59,842 nucleotides of DNA from Paenibacillus jilunlii (GCF_900102965.1 NZ_FNGM01000001.1:289096-348937); one strand, 5' to 3'. Positions 16,317 to 25,370 are shown, counted from the stretch's first letter. Numbers and translations: made by a program. Notes: generated from the letters alone by a model not told the origin.

Positions 16317-17288
16317 ATGGCAAACGTGAAAAAAATCGCAGTATTAACCAGCGGAGGAGATTCCCAGGGCATGAACGCTGCAGTTCGCGCTGTGGTGCGC
16401 AGTGCAATCTACTTCGGCATTGAAGTGTTCGGAATCCAGCGCGGTTACCAGGGGCTGCTCAACCGCGACATTTTTCCGATGGATCTGCGCAGTGTAGGTG
16501 ATATTATCCAGCGCGGAGGCACGATTCTGCAGTCTGCCCGCTGTCTGGAATTTCTGACCCCTGAAGGCCAGCAAAAGGGTGCAGATATCCTGAACGAGAT
16601 GGGTATCGACGGTTTGGTAGTTTGCGGCGGTGACGGTTCTTACAAAGGAGCCAACAAGCTCAGCAAGCTGGGTATTAACACCATGGCTTTGCCGGGTACC
16701 ATCGATAATGACATTTCGTTCACGGACTATACCATTGGCTTTGATACTGCGGTAGGTGTTGTAGTTGATGCCATCAATAAGCTTCGTGATACGATGTCCT
16801 CACATGAGCGTTCATCCATCGTTGAAGTTATGGGACGCCACTGCGGAGATATCGCGCTGCACGCGGGTCTTGCTTCCGGTGCCGAAACGATTCTGGTACC
16901 GGAAATGCCTTATGATCTGAATGAGGTAGCCGACCGTATGCGCGACAACTTCGCCAGAGGCAAACGCCATAGTATTGTGATTGTCGCTGAAGGCGTAGGC
17001 AAGGGCGAAGATGTGGCTCAGGCACTGAAAGACCGTCATTCCTCGCTGGATGCACGCGTTACAGTGCTGGGACATATTCAGCGTGGCGGCACGCCGACAC
17101 CTGGTGACCGCAACCTGGCCAGCCGTTTGGGCGACTTTGCTGTCCGTTCCCTGATTGAAGGCCATTCGGATAAAGCCTGCGGCATTATCAAAGGCGAGCT
17201 GACACTTACCGATATCGATCTCGTAGTGAATACCAAAAAAGACTTCGACACTGAGCTGTACGAGCTGGCGTCCCGTCTTTCCCAATAA
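16317..17288 (+). CDS. pfkA: ATP-dependent 6-phosphofructokinase
   Basis: Cytoplasmic tetrameric enzyme that phosphorylates fructose-6-phosphate in glycolysis. Length (323) is normal. Visible are the ATP loop LTSGGDSQGMN, CGGDGSYKGA, the catalytic GTIDND, the substrate loop EVMGRHCGD and GHIQRGGTPTPGDR. The usual Pro of GGDxPGMN is Gln here, a small deviation next to the nucleotide site. AAGGAGG supports ATG 16317. A strong terminator follows; no pyruvate kinase gene is adjacent, unlike in Bacillus subtilis. Confidence 0.97.
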   Translation: MANVKKIAVLTSGGDSQGMNAAVRAVVRSAIYFGIEVFGIQRGYQGLLNRDIFPMDLRSVGDIIQRGGTILQSARCLEFLTPEGQQKGADILNEMGIDGLVVCGGDGSYKGANKLSKLGINTMALPGTIDNDISFTDYTIGFDTAVGVVVDAINKLRDTMSSHERSSIVEVMGRHCGDIALHAGLASGAETILVPEMPYDLNEVADRMRDNFARGKRHSIVIVAEGVGKGEDVAQALKDRHSSLDARVTVLGHIQRGGTPTPGDRNLASRLGDFAVRSLIEGHSDKACGIIKGELTLTDIDLVVNTKKDFDTELYELASRLSQ

Positions 17289-17306
17289 AAGAATAGGCTT
17301 CATCCG

Positions 17307-17335
17307 GACCGCCTTCAACAGGCGGTCTTTTTTTG
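17307..17335 (+). terminator. pfkA terminator
   Basis: GACCGCC (17307-17313) pairs with GGCGGTC (17321-17327), followed by seven T. Confidence 0.9.
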
Positions 17336-17337
17336 AC

Positions 17338-17366
17338 TTGACTGTATACCCCCACCCGTATATTAT
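17338..17366 (+). promoter_or_regulatory. Promoter of the persulfide operon
   Basis: TTGACT (17338-17343), 17-base spacer and TATTAT (17361-17366). The two CstR-type dyads at 17345-17362 and 17366-17383 cover the spacer and the start site, so this promoter should be repressible. Confidence 0.75.
17345..17362. promoter_or_regulatory. CstR-type operator 1
   Basis: TATAC-CCCCACCC-GTATA, lying between the -35 and -10 boxes. Same geometry (TATAC-N8-GTATA) as operator 2, with centres 21 bases apart, about two helical turns. Confidence 0.6.
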
Positions 17367-17383
17367 ATACCCCATAGGGTATA
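17366..17383. promoter_or_regulatory. CstR-type operator 2
   Basis: TATAC-CCCATAGG-GTATA, a C/G-rich pseudo-dyad of the kind bound by CsoR/CstR repressors. It overlaps the end of the -10 box and the expected transcription start. Confidence 0.7.
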
Positions 17384-17401
17384 TTAAGGAGGAAGATATA
17401 A

Positions 17402-19888
17402 ATGGGGAAGAAGATTATCATTGTCGGCGGAGTAGCGGGCGGGGCTTCAGCGGCTGCACGCCTGCGCAGACTAAATGAGCAGGATGAGATTATTCTGCTG
17501 GAGCGGGGGGAGCATGTCTCTTTTGCCAATTGCGGCCTCCCGTATTACATTGGCGGCAGGATTGATTCCAGGGAGAAGCTGTTCCTGCAGACTCCCGAAG
17601 GGATACGGCAACGGTTCAATATAGATGTAAGGACTCTGACGGAGGTTACGTCTATTGACCGCGTAAGCAAGCATGTCATTGCCCGGAGTGCAGCCACAGG
17701 AGAGATCCAGCAGATTCCTTATGATATTGTGATTCTTTCTCCCGGGGCAAAGCCTATTGTGCCGCAAATTCCGGGCATCACCGGTGCCAATAACCTGTTC
17801 ACCCTGCGAAATATTCCGGACACTGACAGAATTAAGGCTTATGTCGATCATCAGCATCCTAAGCATGCCACGGTGATTGGAGCGGGTTTTATCGGACTGG
17901 AGATGGCGGAGAATCTGAGGGAGCTTGGTCTTGAAGTGACGGTTATTGACCGGGGGACGCAAATTTTGAACCCGCTTGACCCGGAAATGGCAAGACCTGT
18001 TGAAGAGCATATGCGGCTGCATGGAGTCGAGTTCAGACTAGATGAAGGCGTCGAGGCCGTCTTAGAGGAAGGCAGGCTGCTTCAGCTTGCTTCCGGTGCA
18101 AAGCTTGCTACGGATATGATTATTCTGGCGATCGGAGTAACACCGGAGAATGAGCTGGCCAGAAACAGCGGACTTGAACTCGGGGTCCGGGGAGCTGTGA
18201 AAGTGAATGCCTCACTCCAGACCAGTGATCCTGCTATATATGCAGTCGGTGACGTTATTGAGGTCAAGGACCGGGTTCAAGGTTATGAAACGATGGTGTC
18301 ACTCGCCTGGGGGGCCAACCGTCAGGGCCGTCTTGCCGCTGATCATATCAATGGCCGGTCCATTGCCTATGAGGGTGCTTTGGGCACAGCGATTATCAAA
18401 ACCTTTGGCCTGACCTCAGCCCTAACCGGGAATAATGAGAAAATGCTCAAATCCCTGGGGGCTCCATATGAGGCTATCCACATTCATCCGAATTCACATG
18501 CAGGCTATTATCCTGGTGCAGCACCCATTGCCATTAAACTGCTGTTCAACCCCCATACGGGAGATATTTACGGAGCTCAGGCAGTGGGAAGTGAAGGCGC
18601 CGACAAACGGATTGATATCATTGCCACCGCGATCCGCGGCAATCTCAAGGCAGATGAACTGGCGGATATCGAGCTGGCCTACGCGCCTCCTTATTCTTCT
18701 GCCAAAGACCCTGTAAATATGGCCGGATATGTGGCTTCAAATGTGATGGAAGGTATGGTGCAGAATCTTCAGTGGCATGAGGTGGATGAGTTTTCCCGGA
18801 CTGGCGGGCTCATTATTGATGTCAGGGATGAGGTAGAGCGTCTCGCCGGATATATTCCCGGGTCCATCCATATTCCACTTTCCGGCTTGAGGGACCGTCT
18901 GGCAGAAATTCCTCCTGACCAAGAGATTGCGGTATCCTGTCAAGTCGGTCTCAGAGGGTACATCGCGGCAAGAATGCTTAAACAGCACGGTTTTCATGTA
19001 AAAAATGTTGACGGAGGTTATAAAACATACGCTGTCATGAACAGAGACACAGGGACTGCTCCACATGCAGGGGAACAGCCAGGTGAAGCGGGCACTTCTT
19101 TGCTGGCAGCGGTGGATCAAAAAAAGCCAGAACCTGCTGGTCAGCGGCTGGTGCTGGATGCTTGCGGTTTACAGTGTCCTGGCCCTATACTCAAGGTGTA
19201 TGAGACCGTGCAGTCCATGAAAGACGGGCAGCAGCTTGAAATTGCAGCGACTGATTTCGGCTTTGCTGCAGATATCCGCCAGTGGTGCCTCAAAACACAG
19301 AATACGCTGGAGTCTGTAGAGGTCTCAGGAGGCAAGGTTCAGGCTTTAGTGCGTAAAGGGATACAGCAGCCAGCGGAAGCCTCATTCTCCTTGCCAATGT
19401 CAGAAGTGAGGGACGTAAAGGATGGGACGACCATGGTTGTCTTCAGCGGTGACCTGGACAAGACAATTGCTTCCTTTATTATCGCCTCGGGCGCGGCAGC
19501 CATGGGCAAGCAGGTTACGATGTTTTTTACCTTCTGGGGATTGAACCTGCTGCGGCGTGAGCAGGGGCCCCGGGTTGAAAAGAAGGCGATGGATAAGCTG
19601 TTTGGTCTGATGATGCCGCAAGGAACCCGAAAGCTGCCATTGTCCAGAATGAACATGGGCGGTCTAGGAGCCAGATTAATCCGCCGCACCATGAAACGCA
19701 AGAATGTGGATTCTCTGGAAGAACTGATGCAGGGTGCAATCCATGCAGGAGTGAAGCTGATGGCCTGCACGATGAGCATGGATATTATGGGCATTAAGCA
19801 GGAGGAGCTAATCGCAGGCGTTGAATTTGGCGGTGTAGCCAGTTATTTGGGCGCTGCTGAGGATTCAGGCGTCAATCTGTTCATCTAA
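17402..19888 (+). CDS. Four-domain CoA-persulfide reductase / rhodanese / TusA / DsrE2 fusion
   Basis: 828-residue cytoplasmic protein for handling low-molecular-weight persulfides. Residues 1-445 are a FAD/NAD(P)H CoA-disulfide reductase (GGVAGGASAAARLRR for FAD; FANCGLPYYIGG with the active Cys44). About 455-550 is a rhodanese domain with loop CQVGLRG (Cys512). About 580-655 is TusA (CGLQCPGP, Cys588/Cys592). About 665-828 is DsrE2 (ACTMSMDIMG near 787). All four sulfur-carrying cysteines are intact, so sulfane sulfur could be relayed within one chain and released by reduction with NAD(P)H. ATG 17402 follows AAGGAGG. The adjacent cstR and two upstream dyads indicate induction by persulfides. 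Confidence 0.93.
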   Translation: MGKKIIIVGGVAGGASAAARLRRLNEQDEIILLERGEHVSFANCGLPYYIGGRIDSREKLFLQTPEGIRQRFNIDVRTLTEVTSIDRVSKHVIARSAATGEIQQIPYDIVILSPGAKPIVPQIPGITGANNLFTLRNIPDTDRIKAYVDHQHPKHATVIGAGFIGLEMAENLRELGLEVTVIDRGTQILNPLDPEMARPVEEHMRLHGVEFRLDEGVEAVLEEGRLLQLASGAKLATDMIILAIGVTPENELARNSGLELGVRGAVKVNASLQTSDPAIYAVGDVIEVKDRVQGYETMVSLAWGANRQGRLAADHINGRSIAYEGALGTAIIKTFGLTSALTGNNEKMLKSLGAPYEAIHIHPNSHAGYYPGAAPIAIKLLFNPHTGDIYGAQAVGSEGADKRIDIIATAIRGNLKADELADIELAYAPPYSSAKDPVNMAGYVASNVMEGMVQNLQWHEVDEFSRTGGLIIDVRDEVERLAGYIPGSIHIPLSGLRDRLAEIPPDQEIAVSCQVGLRGYIAARMLKQHGFHVKNVDGGYKTYAVMNRDTGTAPHAGEQPGEAGTSLLAAVDQKKPEPAGQRLVLDACGLQCPGPILKVYETVQSMKDGQQLEIAATDFGFAADIRQWCLKTQNTLESVEVSGGKVQALVRKGIQQPAEASFSLPMSEVRDVKDGTTMVVFSGDLDKTIASFIIASGAAAMGKQVTMFFTFWGLNLLRREQGPRVEKKAMDKLFGLMMPQGTRKLPLSRMNMGGLGARLIRRTMKRKNVDSLEELMQGAIHAGVKLMACTMSMDIMGIKQEELIAGVEFGGVASYLGAAEDSGVNLFI

Positions 19889-19903
19889 AGGAGGTGGATA
19901 GCA

Positions 19904-20164
19904 ATGGAGTACGATAAAGGGATCAAAAACAGACTAAAGCGCATTGAAGGACAGGTGCGGGGAGTGTTAAGCATGCTGGAGGAAGGGCAGGACTGCCGGG
20001 AGATTGTTATCCAGCTGACCGCCATAAGAACGGCAGTAGACCGTACGGCAGGTGCCGTCATCGGAGCCAATCTGGAGCACTGTATACAGGAGGAGCTGGA
20101 ACAAGGGAATTCTCCGAACCAAGTCATAAAAGACGCGGTGGAGCTGCTCGTGAAGAGCCGCTAA
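19904..20164 (+). CDS. cstR: Persulfide-sensing repressor CstR (CsoR family)
   Basis: 86-residue all-helical repressor. Copper-sensing CsoR proteins use a Cys-His-Cys site. Here Cys31 and Cys60 are present but the intervening His is Asn56, exactly the residue pattern of Staphylococcus aureus CstR, which forms di- to tetrasulfide links between Cys31 and Cys60 when persulfides rise. The conserved NRLKRIEGQVRG start is present. It lies 15 bases behind the fusion gene with AAAGGAGG, so it is autoregulated if the operators at 17345-17383 are its sites. A copper or formaldehyde sensor is unlikely given the missing His. Confidence 0.92.
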   Translation: MEYDKGIKNRLKRIEGQVRGVLSMLEEGQDCREIVIQLTAIRTAVDRTAGAVIGANLEHCIQEELEQGNSPNQVIKDAVELLVKSR

Positions 20165-20210
20165 CCGCTAGCCGGCCAAAGAGCCTCTCCGGCGGCTCCA
20201 GACACAAAAC

Positions 20211-20250
20211 AATGACGTATAAGCGGGCAACCGTTTTGCGTCATTTTTTT
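20211..20250 (+). terminator. Probable terminator of the persulfide operon
   Basis: AATGACG (20211-20217) pairs with CGTCATT (20239-20245) around a large loop, and eight T follow. Confidence 0.6.
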
Positions 20251-20393
20251 GTTGGCGTGCCCAGAGGCGCGCATTATCCAGTTGGTGAAAGTCCAACCTT
20301 AACCTAATCATAGAATTGGAAAAATATACAGAAAACAAAGGGATGATATATTTAAAAAATCAGTAATAAATGACATGAAGGGGTGTTATTCAG

Positions 20394-21860
20394 ATGAAGA
20401 GAAAGCCATATGCCGTCATGACCGCAGCGGTGCTTGCATTAGCTGTTGGCAGCGGTAATGCCGTCGCGGATTCGCAGCAGGCGGCAGGCAAAAGCAAGAT
20501 CAAGTACAGCAATAACGGACAGGCACTGGAAGCACCGGCGGCGGAAATGAGATCAGCGGACGGAAGCCTGTTTGTGCCGGTACGCGGCATGGCTAATCTG
20601 ATGGACAAGTACGTGGATTGGGATCAGTTCCGCATAAGCGTGGCTTTTACAGACAAACCCAAGTTAACCGGTAAATATAACCTGAAGGCAGCGGATTTGG
20701 CCCCGGGAATCAAGATGGGAGTAGGCTCCTCCTTGACCCATCTGCCCGGTGACCCGTCTAATATCTTCTATTCTACGGCGGACCGGGGACCGAACGGCGA
20801 GTTGAAAGTGAAAGACACTACGCGGCGGACCTTCCCGCTGTCTGACTATACGCCTACCATTTACAAGATTGAGGCATCCGCAGGAGAAATCAAGATTCTG
20901 GACAAAATTCCGCTGAAGGTGAATGGCATCGATCCGGTCAGCGGGACCGCCAACATAACGGGTGTAGGCAACATCAAGGGCCGGGACGAGGCACCGTATG
21001 ATGCTAAGGGCGAAAAGGAGCTGAGCTATGATCCTTATGGTCTTGATATTGAAGGATTGGCGTATAATCCCAAGGATGATACCTTCTGGATTTCTGACGA
21101 ATACGGCCCGTCCATCGTTCACGTCAAGCGGGACGGCACCTTGATTGAGCGCATCGTACCCAAGGGCTGGGGAAATAACAAAATAAGCACGCCGCTGGTA
21201 CCTGCCCGCGAGGTGCTGCCGGAGGTTTACAACAAGCTCCGCCAAAACCGCGGTGCAGAAGCGGTAGGCATTACACCCGACGGCAGCACGATGTTCATGG
21301 CGATGCAAAGCCCGTTGCGCAATCCTGACAAGAGTACAGATAACTCCCGTCAGCTGCGCATTATCAAGATAGACCTGGCCACACTTGCTCCAACCGCAGA
21401 ATACGTTTATGTCACAGAGGATGCTGCACAGTTCAAGGACCTCAAGCAGTCGGATATCGTGATCTCCGATTTGTACGCCGTCAATGACCATACACTCCTT
21501 GTTGATGAGCGGGATAAGAACGCAGGAGATAAGGCCGAGCTGAAACGGATTTTCCAGATCGATTTATCCGATGCTACCAATATTCTGGGCAAATATGACC
21601 AGGCTGCAGCTGGCGGCAAGACGCTGGAAGAGATGAGCACTTCCAATCTGACAGCAGCGGCTATTATGCCTCCTTCCAAGCGCACGGTGCTGGATGCCGT
21701 GGCCTTCCAGTTTCCTTATGAAAAGATTGAAGGCCTGACACTGGTGGACGGCAGCACCATCGCCATTATTAATGACAACGATTTTGGTGTAGGCAGCGAT
21801 TCGGCGGAGAATGGCACGAGCCTGTGGACCTTTCAGTTGCCTTACACTATTACGCCTTAA
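20394..21860 (+). CDS. Secreted esterase-like/phytase-like protein with copper-amine-oxidase-N-type module
   Basis: 488 residues. A signal peptide (MKRKPYAVMTAAVLALAVGS, cleavage near NAVA-D) precedes a short module reading SADGSLFVPVRGMANLMDKY, typical of the copper-amine-oxidase-N-like domain common on Paenibacillus exported proteins. The rest is a phytase-like beta-propeller: FYSTADRGPNGE, DIEGLAYNPKDDTFWISDEY, RGAEAVGITPDGSTMF and IEGLTLVDGSTIAIINDNDFG. Members are predicted phosphoesterases or sugar-lactone-like propellers; the substrate is unknown. GAAGGGGTG precedes ATG 20394. It stands alone, with a strong hairpin behind it. Confidence 0.87.
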   Translation: MKRKPYAVMTAAVLALAVGSGNAVADSQQAAGKSKIKYSNNGQALEAPAAEMRSADGSLFVPVRGMANLMDKYVDWDQFRISVAFTDKPKLTGKYNLKAADLAPGIKMGVGSSLTHLPGDPSNIFYSTADRGPNGELKVKDTTRRTFPLSDYTPTIYKIEASAGEIKILDKIPLKVNGIDPVSGTANITGVGNIKGRDEAPYDAKGEKELSYDPYGLDIEGLAYNPKDDTFWISDEYGPSIVHVKRDGTLIERIVPKGWGNNKISTPLVPAREVLPEVYNKLRQNRGAEAVGITPDGSTMFMAMQSPLRNPDKSTDNSRQLRIIKIDLATLAPTAEYVYVTEDAAQFKDLKQSDIVISDLYAVNDHTLLVDERDKNAGDKAELKRIFQIDLSDATNILGKYDQAAAGGKTLEEMSTSNLTAAAIMPPSKRTVLDAVAFQFPYEKIEGLTLVDGSTIAIINDNDFGVGSDSAENGTSLWTFQLPYTITP

Positions 21861-21883
21861 GTGAACCCTTAGGCTAACCCAAT

Positions 21884-21927
21884 AAAGGGCGTTCCAAAGC
21901 CATAAAACGGCTTTTGGAACGCCCTTT
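21884..21927 (+). terminator. Strong hairpin after the phytase-like gene
   Basis: AAAGGGCGTTCCAAA-GCC (21884-21901) pairs with 21909-21927 with one bulged T. No T-run follows, so it may be a stabilising 3' hairpin rather than a classical terminator. Confidence 0.6.
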
Positions 21928-22068
21928 GTGTTAAAGAAATAACTATTAGACTGAAAAAAGTTGTGGACTGAGAAAATAAAGTTTTAGACTGCCATAATCT
22001 CATTAAGCTTTAACGGACAATTCAGTACCAATATATGGTATTCTTGTGGTGTGAAGGGAGAATGATTA

Positions 22069-22329
22069 ATGAAGGGCCGAGTTTATGTAGAATATAGGCG
22101 TTTAGGATTTTTTGCTGTAGAGACCGAAGACAATGATTTCTCCGTAATTGAGGTTCGGAGTGGAATCCCTTCTTTAGGAGACGAACTAATTGGGGGGCTT
22201 AATTCACTTGGCGAAAAGATATTATACAATGAGACAAATAGAGAAGAGTTCGATGTATCTATTAAATCTATACAATTAACCCAAGCTGAAGCGAAGAGCT
22301 ATATTAAAGATGCTGTAAGAGGCAAATAG
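22069..22329 (+). CDS. Hypothetical AT-rich protein, 86 residues
   Basis: Small acidic soluble protein (MKGRVYVEYRRLGFFAVETE, later SGIPSLGDELIGGLNSLGEK). GAAGGGAG stands before ATG 22069. Its base composition is clearly more AT-rich than that of the surrounding genes, and it stands alone with its own terminator, which suggests recent acquisition. I do not recognise a family; an immunity-type or orphan stress protein is possible but not supported. Confidence 0.6.
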   Translation: MKGRVYVEYRRLGFFAVETEDNDFSVIEVRSGIPSLGDELIGGLNSLGEKILYNETNREEFDVSIKSIQLTQAEAKSYIKDAVRGK

Positions 22330-22369
22330 TTAGACGATTTGAACTACTAACGAGAGACATTGGTTTAAT

Positions 22370-22426
22370 AATACAGCGGCAGTCTAAGACTATATTTTCT
22401 CGTCTAGGGCTGCAGCTGTATTTTTT
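22370..22426 (+). terminator. Terminator after the 86-residue gene
   Basis: ATACAGCGGCAG (from 22371) pairs with CTGCAGCTGTAT (to 22421) around a long loop, followed by TTTTTT. Confidence 0.65.
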
Positions 22427-22504
22427 CGGAAATTTAAAAAGCCGCTTGTAGCAGGAATCATGCAGACGCTTCGATGAGGCTTAGAGGTTTAAGCTGCCGG
22501 TATT

Positions 22505-23884
22505 CTACGCAGTATTCGGCTTGTTGTGAGCATATCGCCGCTGCACTTTAACCAGGCGGGACAGCAGCAGGATAGCCCCGATGGCCAGACCTGCGATGAG
22601 GCCGACCCAGTAGCCGTATGCCGCTAGGCTGGTGTAAGTAGCCAGCAGATATCCGGTGGGAAGGCCGATTACCCAGTAGGCAACAAAACAGATGATGAAT
22701 GCCGGATTTACATCCTTGTAGCCCCGCAGGACCCCCTGTGTGGGAGTGGCGATGGCATCGGAAATCTGAAAGAAAATGGCGTAGATCAGAAAATGCTTGA
22801 TGAGTGAAATGACCTCAGGCTCATCGGAGTAGAGTCCGGCAACATGGCTGCCTGCGAACAGCAGTACAAGAGCTGTAGCGAGTGAGAGGACAGCCGCTGT
22901 TCCAATGCCCATGATTCCATATTGGCGCGCATCCTTCTGCCGGCCGGCCCCGTTCTCGAAGCCGACCAGAATCGTCAGGCTCATACAAATGCTTAGCGGG
23001 ATCATATATAGGGTGGACGCAAAATTAATGGCCGCTTGATGGGCCGCAATAGTTATTGTGTCGAACCGGCTCATGAGCAGTGTCACGGCTGAAAAGACCG
23101 CCGTTTCGAAGAAGATGGAGAAGCCGATCGGTACGCCGATTTTTAGCAGCTCTTTGAAGCTGCGCAGAGACATAAAGTGAAAGCTGCGGAACAGCCGGAG
23201 GCTCCGGAAGGGTTCGGAGCGGTAGACAAACATCAGAGCGATGCCGAAGATCACCCAATACGTAATCGCTGATGCAACCCCTGCACCAACACCGCCAAGG
23301 CGGGGGAAACCGAATTTACCAAAGATCAGCAGATAGTTGAGCCCTACATTGACCGGCAGGGCAATCAGCGTAATGAACATGGAGACCCGTGTCTGGCCCA
23401 GAGCATCAATACAGCTGCGGACAACCGTGTAACCAAAAAGCGGAATAATTCCGACTGAGATCGCACACAGGAAACGAAAGGCAATATCATGAACCTGCGG
23501 CTCCAGATTCATGAAATGAAGCACCGGTGACAGCGCGAAGGTTCCAGATACCAGGACAAGCAGCGACACGAGCAGAGACAGCCATATGCCTTGAGTGACC
23601 TGGTATGCTACGTCGCCTTCCTTTTTACTTCCCATCAAATGGGACACTAACGGTGTTATCCCCATTAATATCCCGCTGAGTCCTGTTTGAACCGGAACCC
23701 ACAGGCTGGTTCCAATAGCTACACCGGCCAGATCGTCCGTACCGAATTTGCCGGACATGTTCGTGTCGAAGAAGGTTATAGCTGACAGGGCAATTTGTGT
23801 AATGAGGATGGGAAATAAAATATACAGAAATTGTCTTGCTTTTTGTTTCATTGAAGTAGTAGGTATCATTATATTTAAGCCCAT
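22505..23884 (-). CDS. MATE-family multidrug/Na+ efflux transporter
   Basis: 459 residues with 12 predicted helices in two homologous halves. FPILITQIALSAITFFDTNM is the standard first helix of NorM/DinF-type MATE proteins, and the second half opens with a matching GVPIGFSIFFETAVF. It probably exports cationic drugs or metabolites with Na+ or H+. No clear ribosome site precedes ATG 23884; ATG 23869 or ATG 23851 are possible but no better. It is a single gene. Confidence 0.92.
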   Translation of the reverse strand: MGLNIMIPTTSMKQKARQFLYILFPILITQIALSAITFFDTNMSGKFGTDDLAGVAIGTSLWVPVQTGLSGILMGITPLVSHLMGSKKEGDVAYQVTQGIWLSLLVSLLVLVSGTFALSPVLHFMNLEPQVHDIAFRFLCAISVGIIPLFGYTVVRSCIDALGQTRVSMFITLIALPVNVGLNYLLIFGKFGFPRLGGVGAGVASAITYWVIFGIALMFVYRSEPFRSLRLFRSFHFMSLRSFKELLKIGVPIGFSIFFETAVFSAVTLLMSRFDTITIAAHQAAINFASTLYMIPLSICMSLTILVGFENGAGRQKDARQYGIMGIGTAAVLSLATALVLLFAGSHVAGLYSDEPEVISLIKHFLIYAIFFQISDAIATPTQGVLRGYKDVNPAFIICFVAYWVIGLPTGYLLATYTSLAAYGYWVGLIAGLAIGAILLLSRLVKVQRRYAHNKPNTA

Positions 23885-23931
23885 TATTCTTAATTCTTAT
23901 TAAAGATTTGGAGTTAATTCTCCAGTAAAAG

Positions 23932-23950
23932 GACCCCACAAAGTGGGGTC
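23932..23950 (-). terminator. Terminator of the DUF4015 gene
   Basis: GACCCCAC (23932-23939), loop of 3, GTGGGGTC (23943-23950); read on the minus strand it is followed by CTTTTACT. Confidence 0.8.
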
Positions 23951-24005
23951 GGCAGTGCTGCGTATGTTAAATTAGGGGTCTGATAATTGCAGGAAGCTTA
24001 ATTGC

Positions 24006-25370
24006 TTATTTGCCGTAATCTACGCCGGCCGTGTAGCGGTTGTTGGCATTCCAGAGCAGGAATTCATCGACGTTCTTTTCTTTAAGGGCACGGACCTGGT
24101 CTTCTACCTGCTGCTTGCCGTATTTGACATAATGCCCGCTTCCAAGCCAGCTTGCGGTGAAGTCTTGAATCCAGGGCCGGATGATCGGCTTGTAGCTGCC
24201 CAGGGGGTCCAGCTTCTTATGTGTATCAACCATAGAGCCTTTGATGGTGGCGTACGGGTTCTTGTCGGGATCTTTTACATCAAACCATCCGGTCGAGTAA
24301 TGGCTTGGGTAGACCATAGGGCTGATGACATCCACGTTCTTCGATATTTTTACAAAGTCCTGGCCAATTCCTTCAGCAGCAGGCACCGAGGCGGCATATC
24401 CAAAAATATCCACCGACACGCGGACACCGAGCGGCCCGAGCTCTGCTTTGGCATATTTCACAAAATCACCAATAATCTCGACACGCGGACGGTTGCTTTT
24501 GGTATATTTGAGCGTTTCCGCGCGTTTTTCAAAGCCTTCTGGGAACCGCACATAATCGAATTGGATTTCCTTGAAGCCAAGCTTCACAGCCTCTTTGGCA
24601 ATTTCCACATTGTATTTCCAGACATCCTGGTTATATGGATTGACGAAGCTGTCTCCGCCTTTGTTCGTCCAGACAGAGCCATTGGCATTTACAAAGGATA
24701 GTTCCGGTTTTTTCTTGGCGAGCACAGAATCTTTAAACACCACAATCCGCGCAATCGGATATACGTCATGTTTTTTCAAGCGGGCCATTAATTGGTTGAT
24801 GTCGCCGATGAACGGCTGCGGATGGCCCAGCTTCTGAAGTTCCGGGTTATCCGTTTTGTATGTGATGTATCCGGCATCATCCTTAATGTCAATAACCATT
24901 GAATTCAGCTCGGTTTTGTCTAGCAGGTCCAGCAGGGTCGTCATCCGGGATCCGCCGGCGCTGTAAGCTGTTACGTAAATACCCTTAACCTTGGGGGCAT
25001 CGGGCTGGGGATCTGTATGAATGGCAGTGTCTGCTGCATCGGCAGCCGTGCCTGGTGAAGCCTCTGTCCCGGGCGAAGCGCCAGGAGAAGGTGTTGCGGC
25101 ATTGCCGCCCGCAGTGTTCTGTGTTGCGTCAGGATTTGCTGTCTGCTGTGCGGTGATGGCCGGATTCATGGCGGACTGCAGTGCTGCGGCCACATCAGCT
25201 TCATGTGCAGGATGCTGAACGCCGACGCCTCCCAGAGCCATCATCAGTAGTGCCCAGGTGATGTTCATTTGTTTATTCTCTCCCTTTATGTACATTCCTT
25301 TAAAGTATAAAGGAACGGCGGCGGCCAAAAAGAACAGACTTGTAACAATCCCCGTAAATTTTGGTCGCAT
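24006..25370 (-). CDS. Putative glycoside hydrolase (DUF4015), exported
   Basis: 454 residues. Two hydrophobic stretches (about 6-25 and 37-50) and an Ala/Pro/Thr/Ser-rich linker (60-125) precede a TIM-barrel domain with KGIYVTAYSAGG, NSMVIDIKDDAGYITY, IQFDYVRFPEG and VSVDIFGY, the DUF4015 pattern. The acidic residues of IQFDYVRFPEG and SVDIFG are plausible catalytic or metal residues. It probably acts on a cell-wall polysaccharide. ATG 25268, behind AAAGGGAGAG, is an alternative start with one signal peptide and fits a secreted protein well; the longer frame is kept because its extra part is also hydrophobic. Confidence 0.85.
   Translation of the reverse strand: MRPKFTGIVTSLFFLAAAVPLYFKGMYIKGENKQMNITWALLMMALGGVGVQHPAHEADVAAALQSAMNPAITAQQTANPDATQNTAGGNAATPSPGASPGTEASPGTAADAADTAIHTDPQPDAPKVKGIYVTAYSAGGSRMTTLLDLLDKTELNSMVIDIKDDAGYITYKTDNPELQKLGHPQPFIGDINQLMARLKKHDVYPIARIVVFKDSVLAKKKPELSFVNANGSVWTNKGGDSFVNPYNQDVWKYNVEIAKEAVKLGFKEIQFDYVRFPEGFEKRAETLKYTKSNRPRVEIIGDFVKYAKAELGPLGVRVSVDIFGYAASVPAAEGIGQDFVKISKNVDVISPMVYPSHYSTGWFDVKDPDKNPYATIKGSMVDTHKKLDPLGSYKPIIRPWIQDFTASWLGSGHYVKYGKQQVEDQVRALKEKNVDEFLLWNANNRYTAGVDYGK

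Noticed and set aside
19904..20164. Copper-sensing CsoR
   Set aside because: The copper-binding His is Asn56 and the gene neighbour handles sulfur, not copper.
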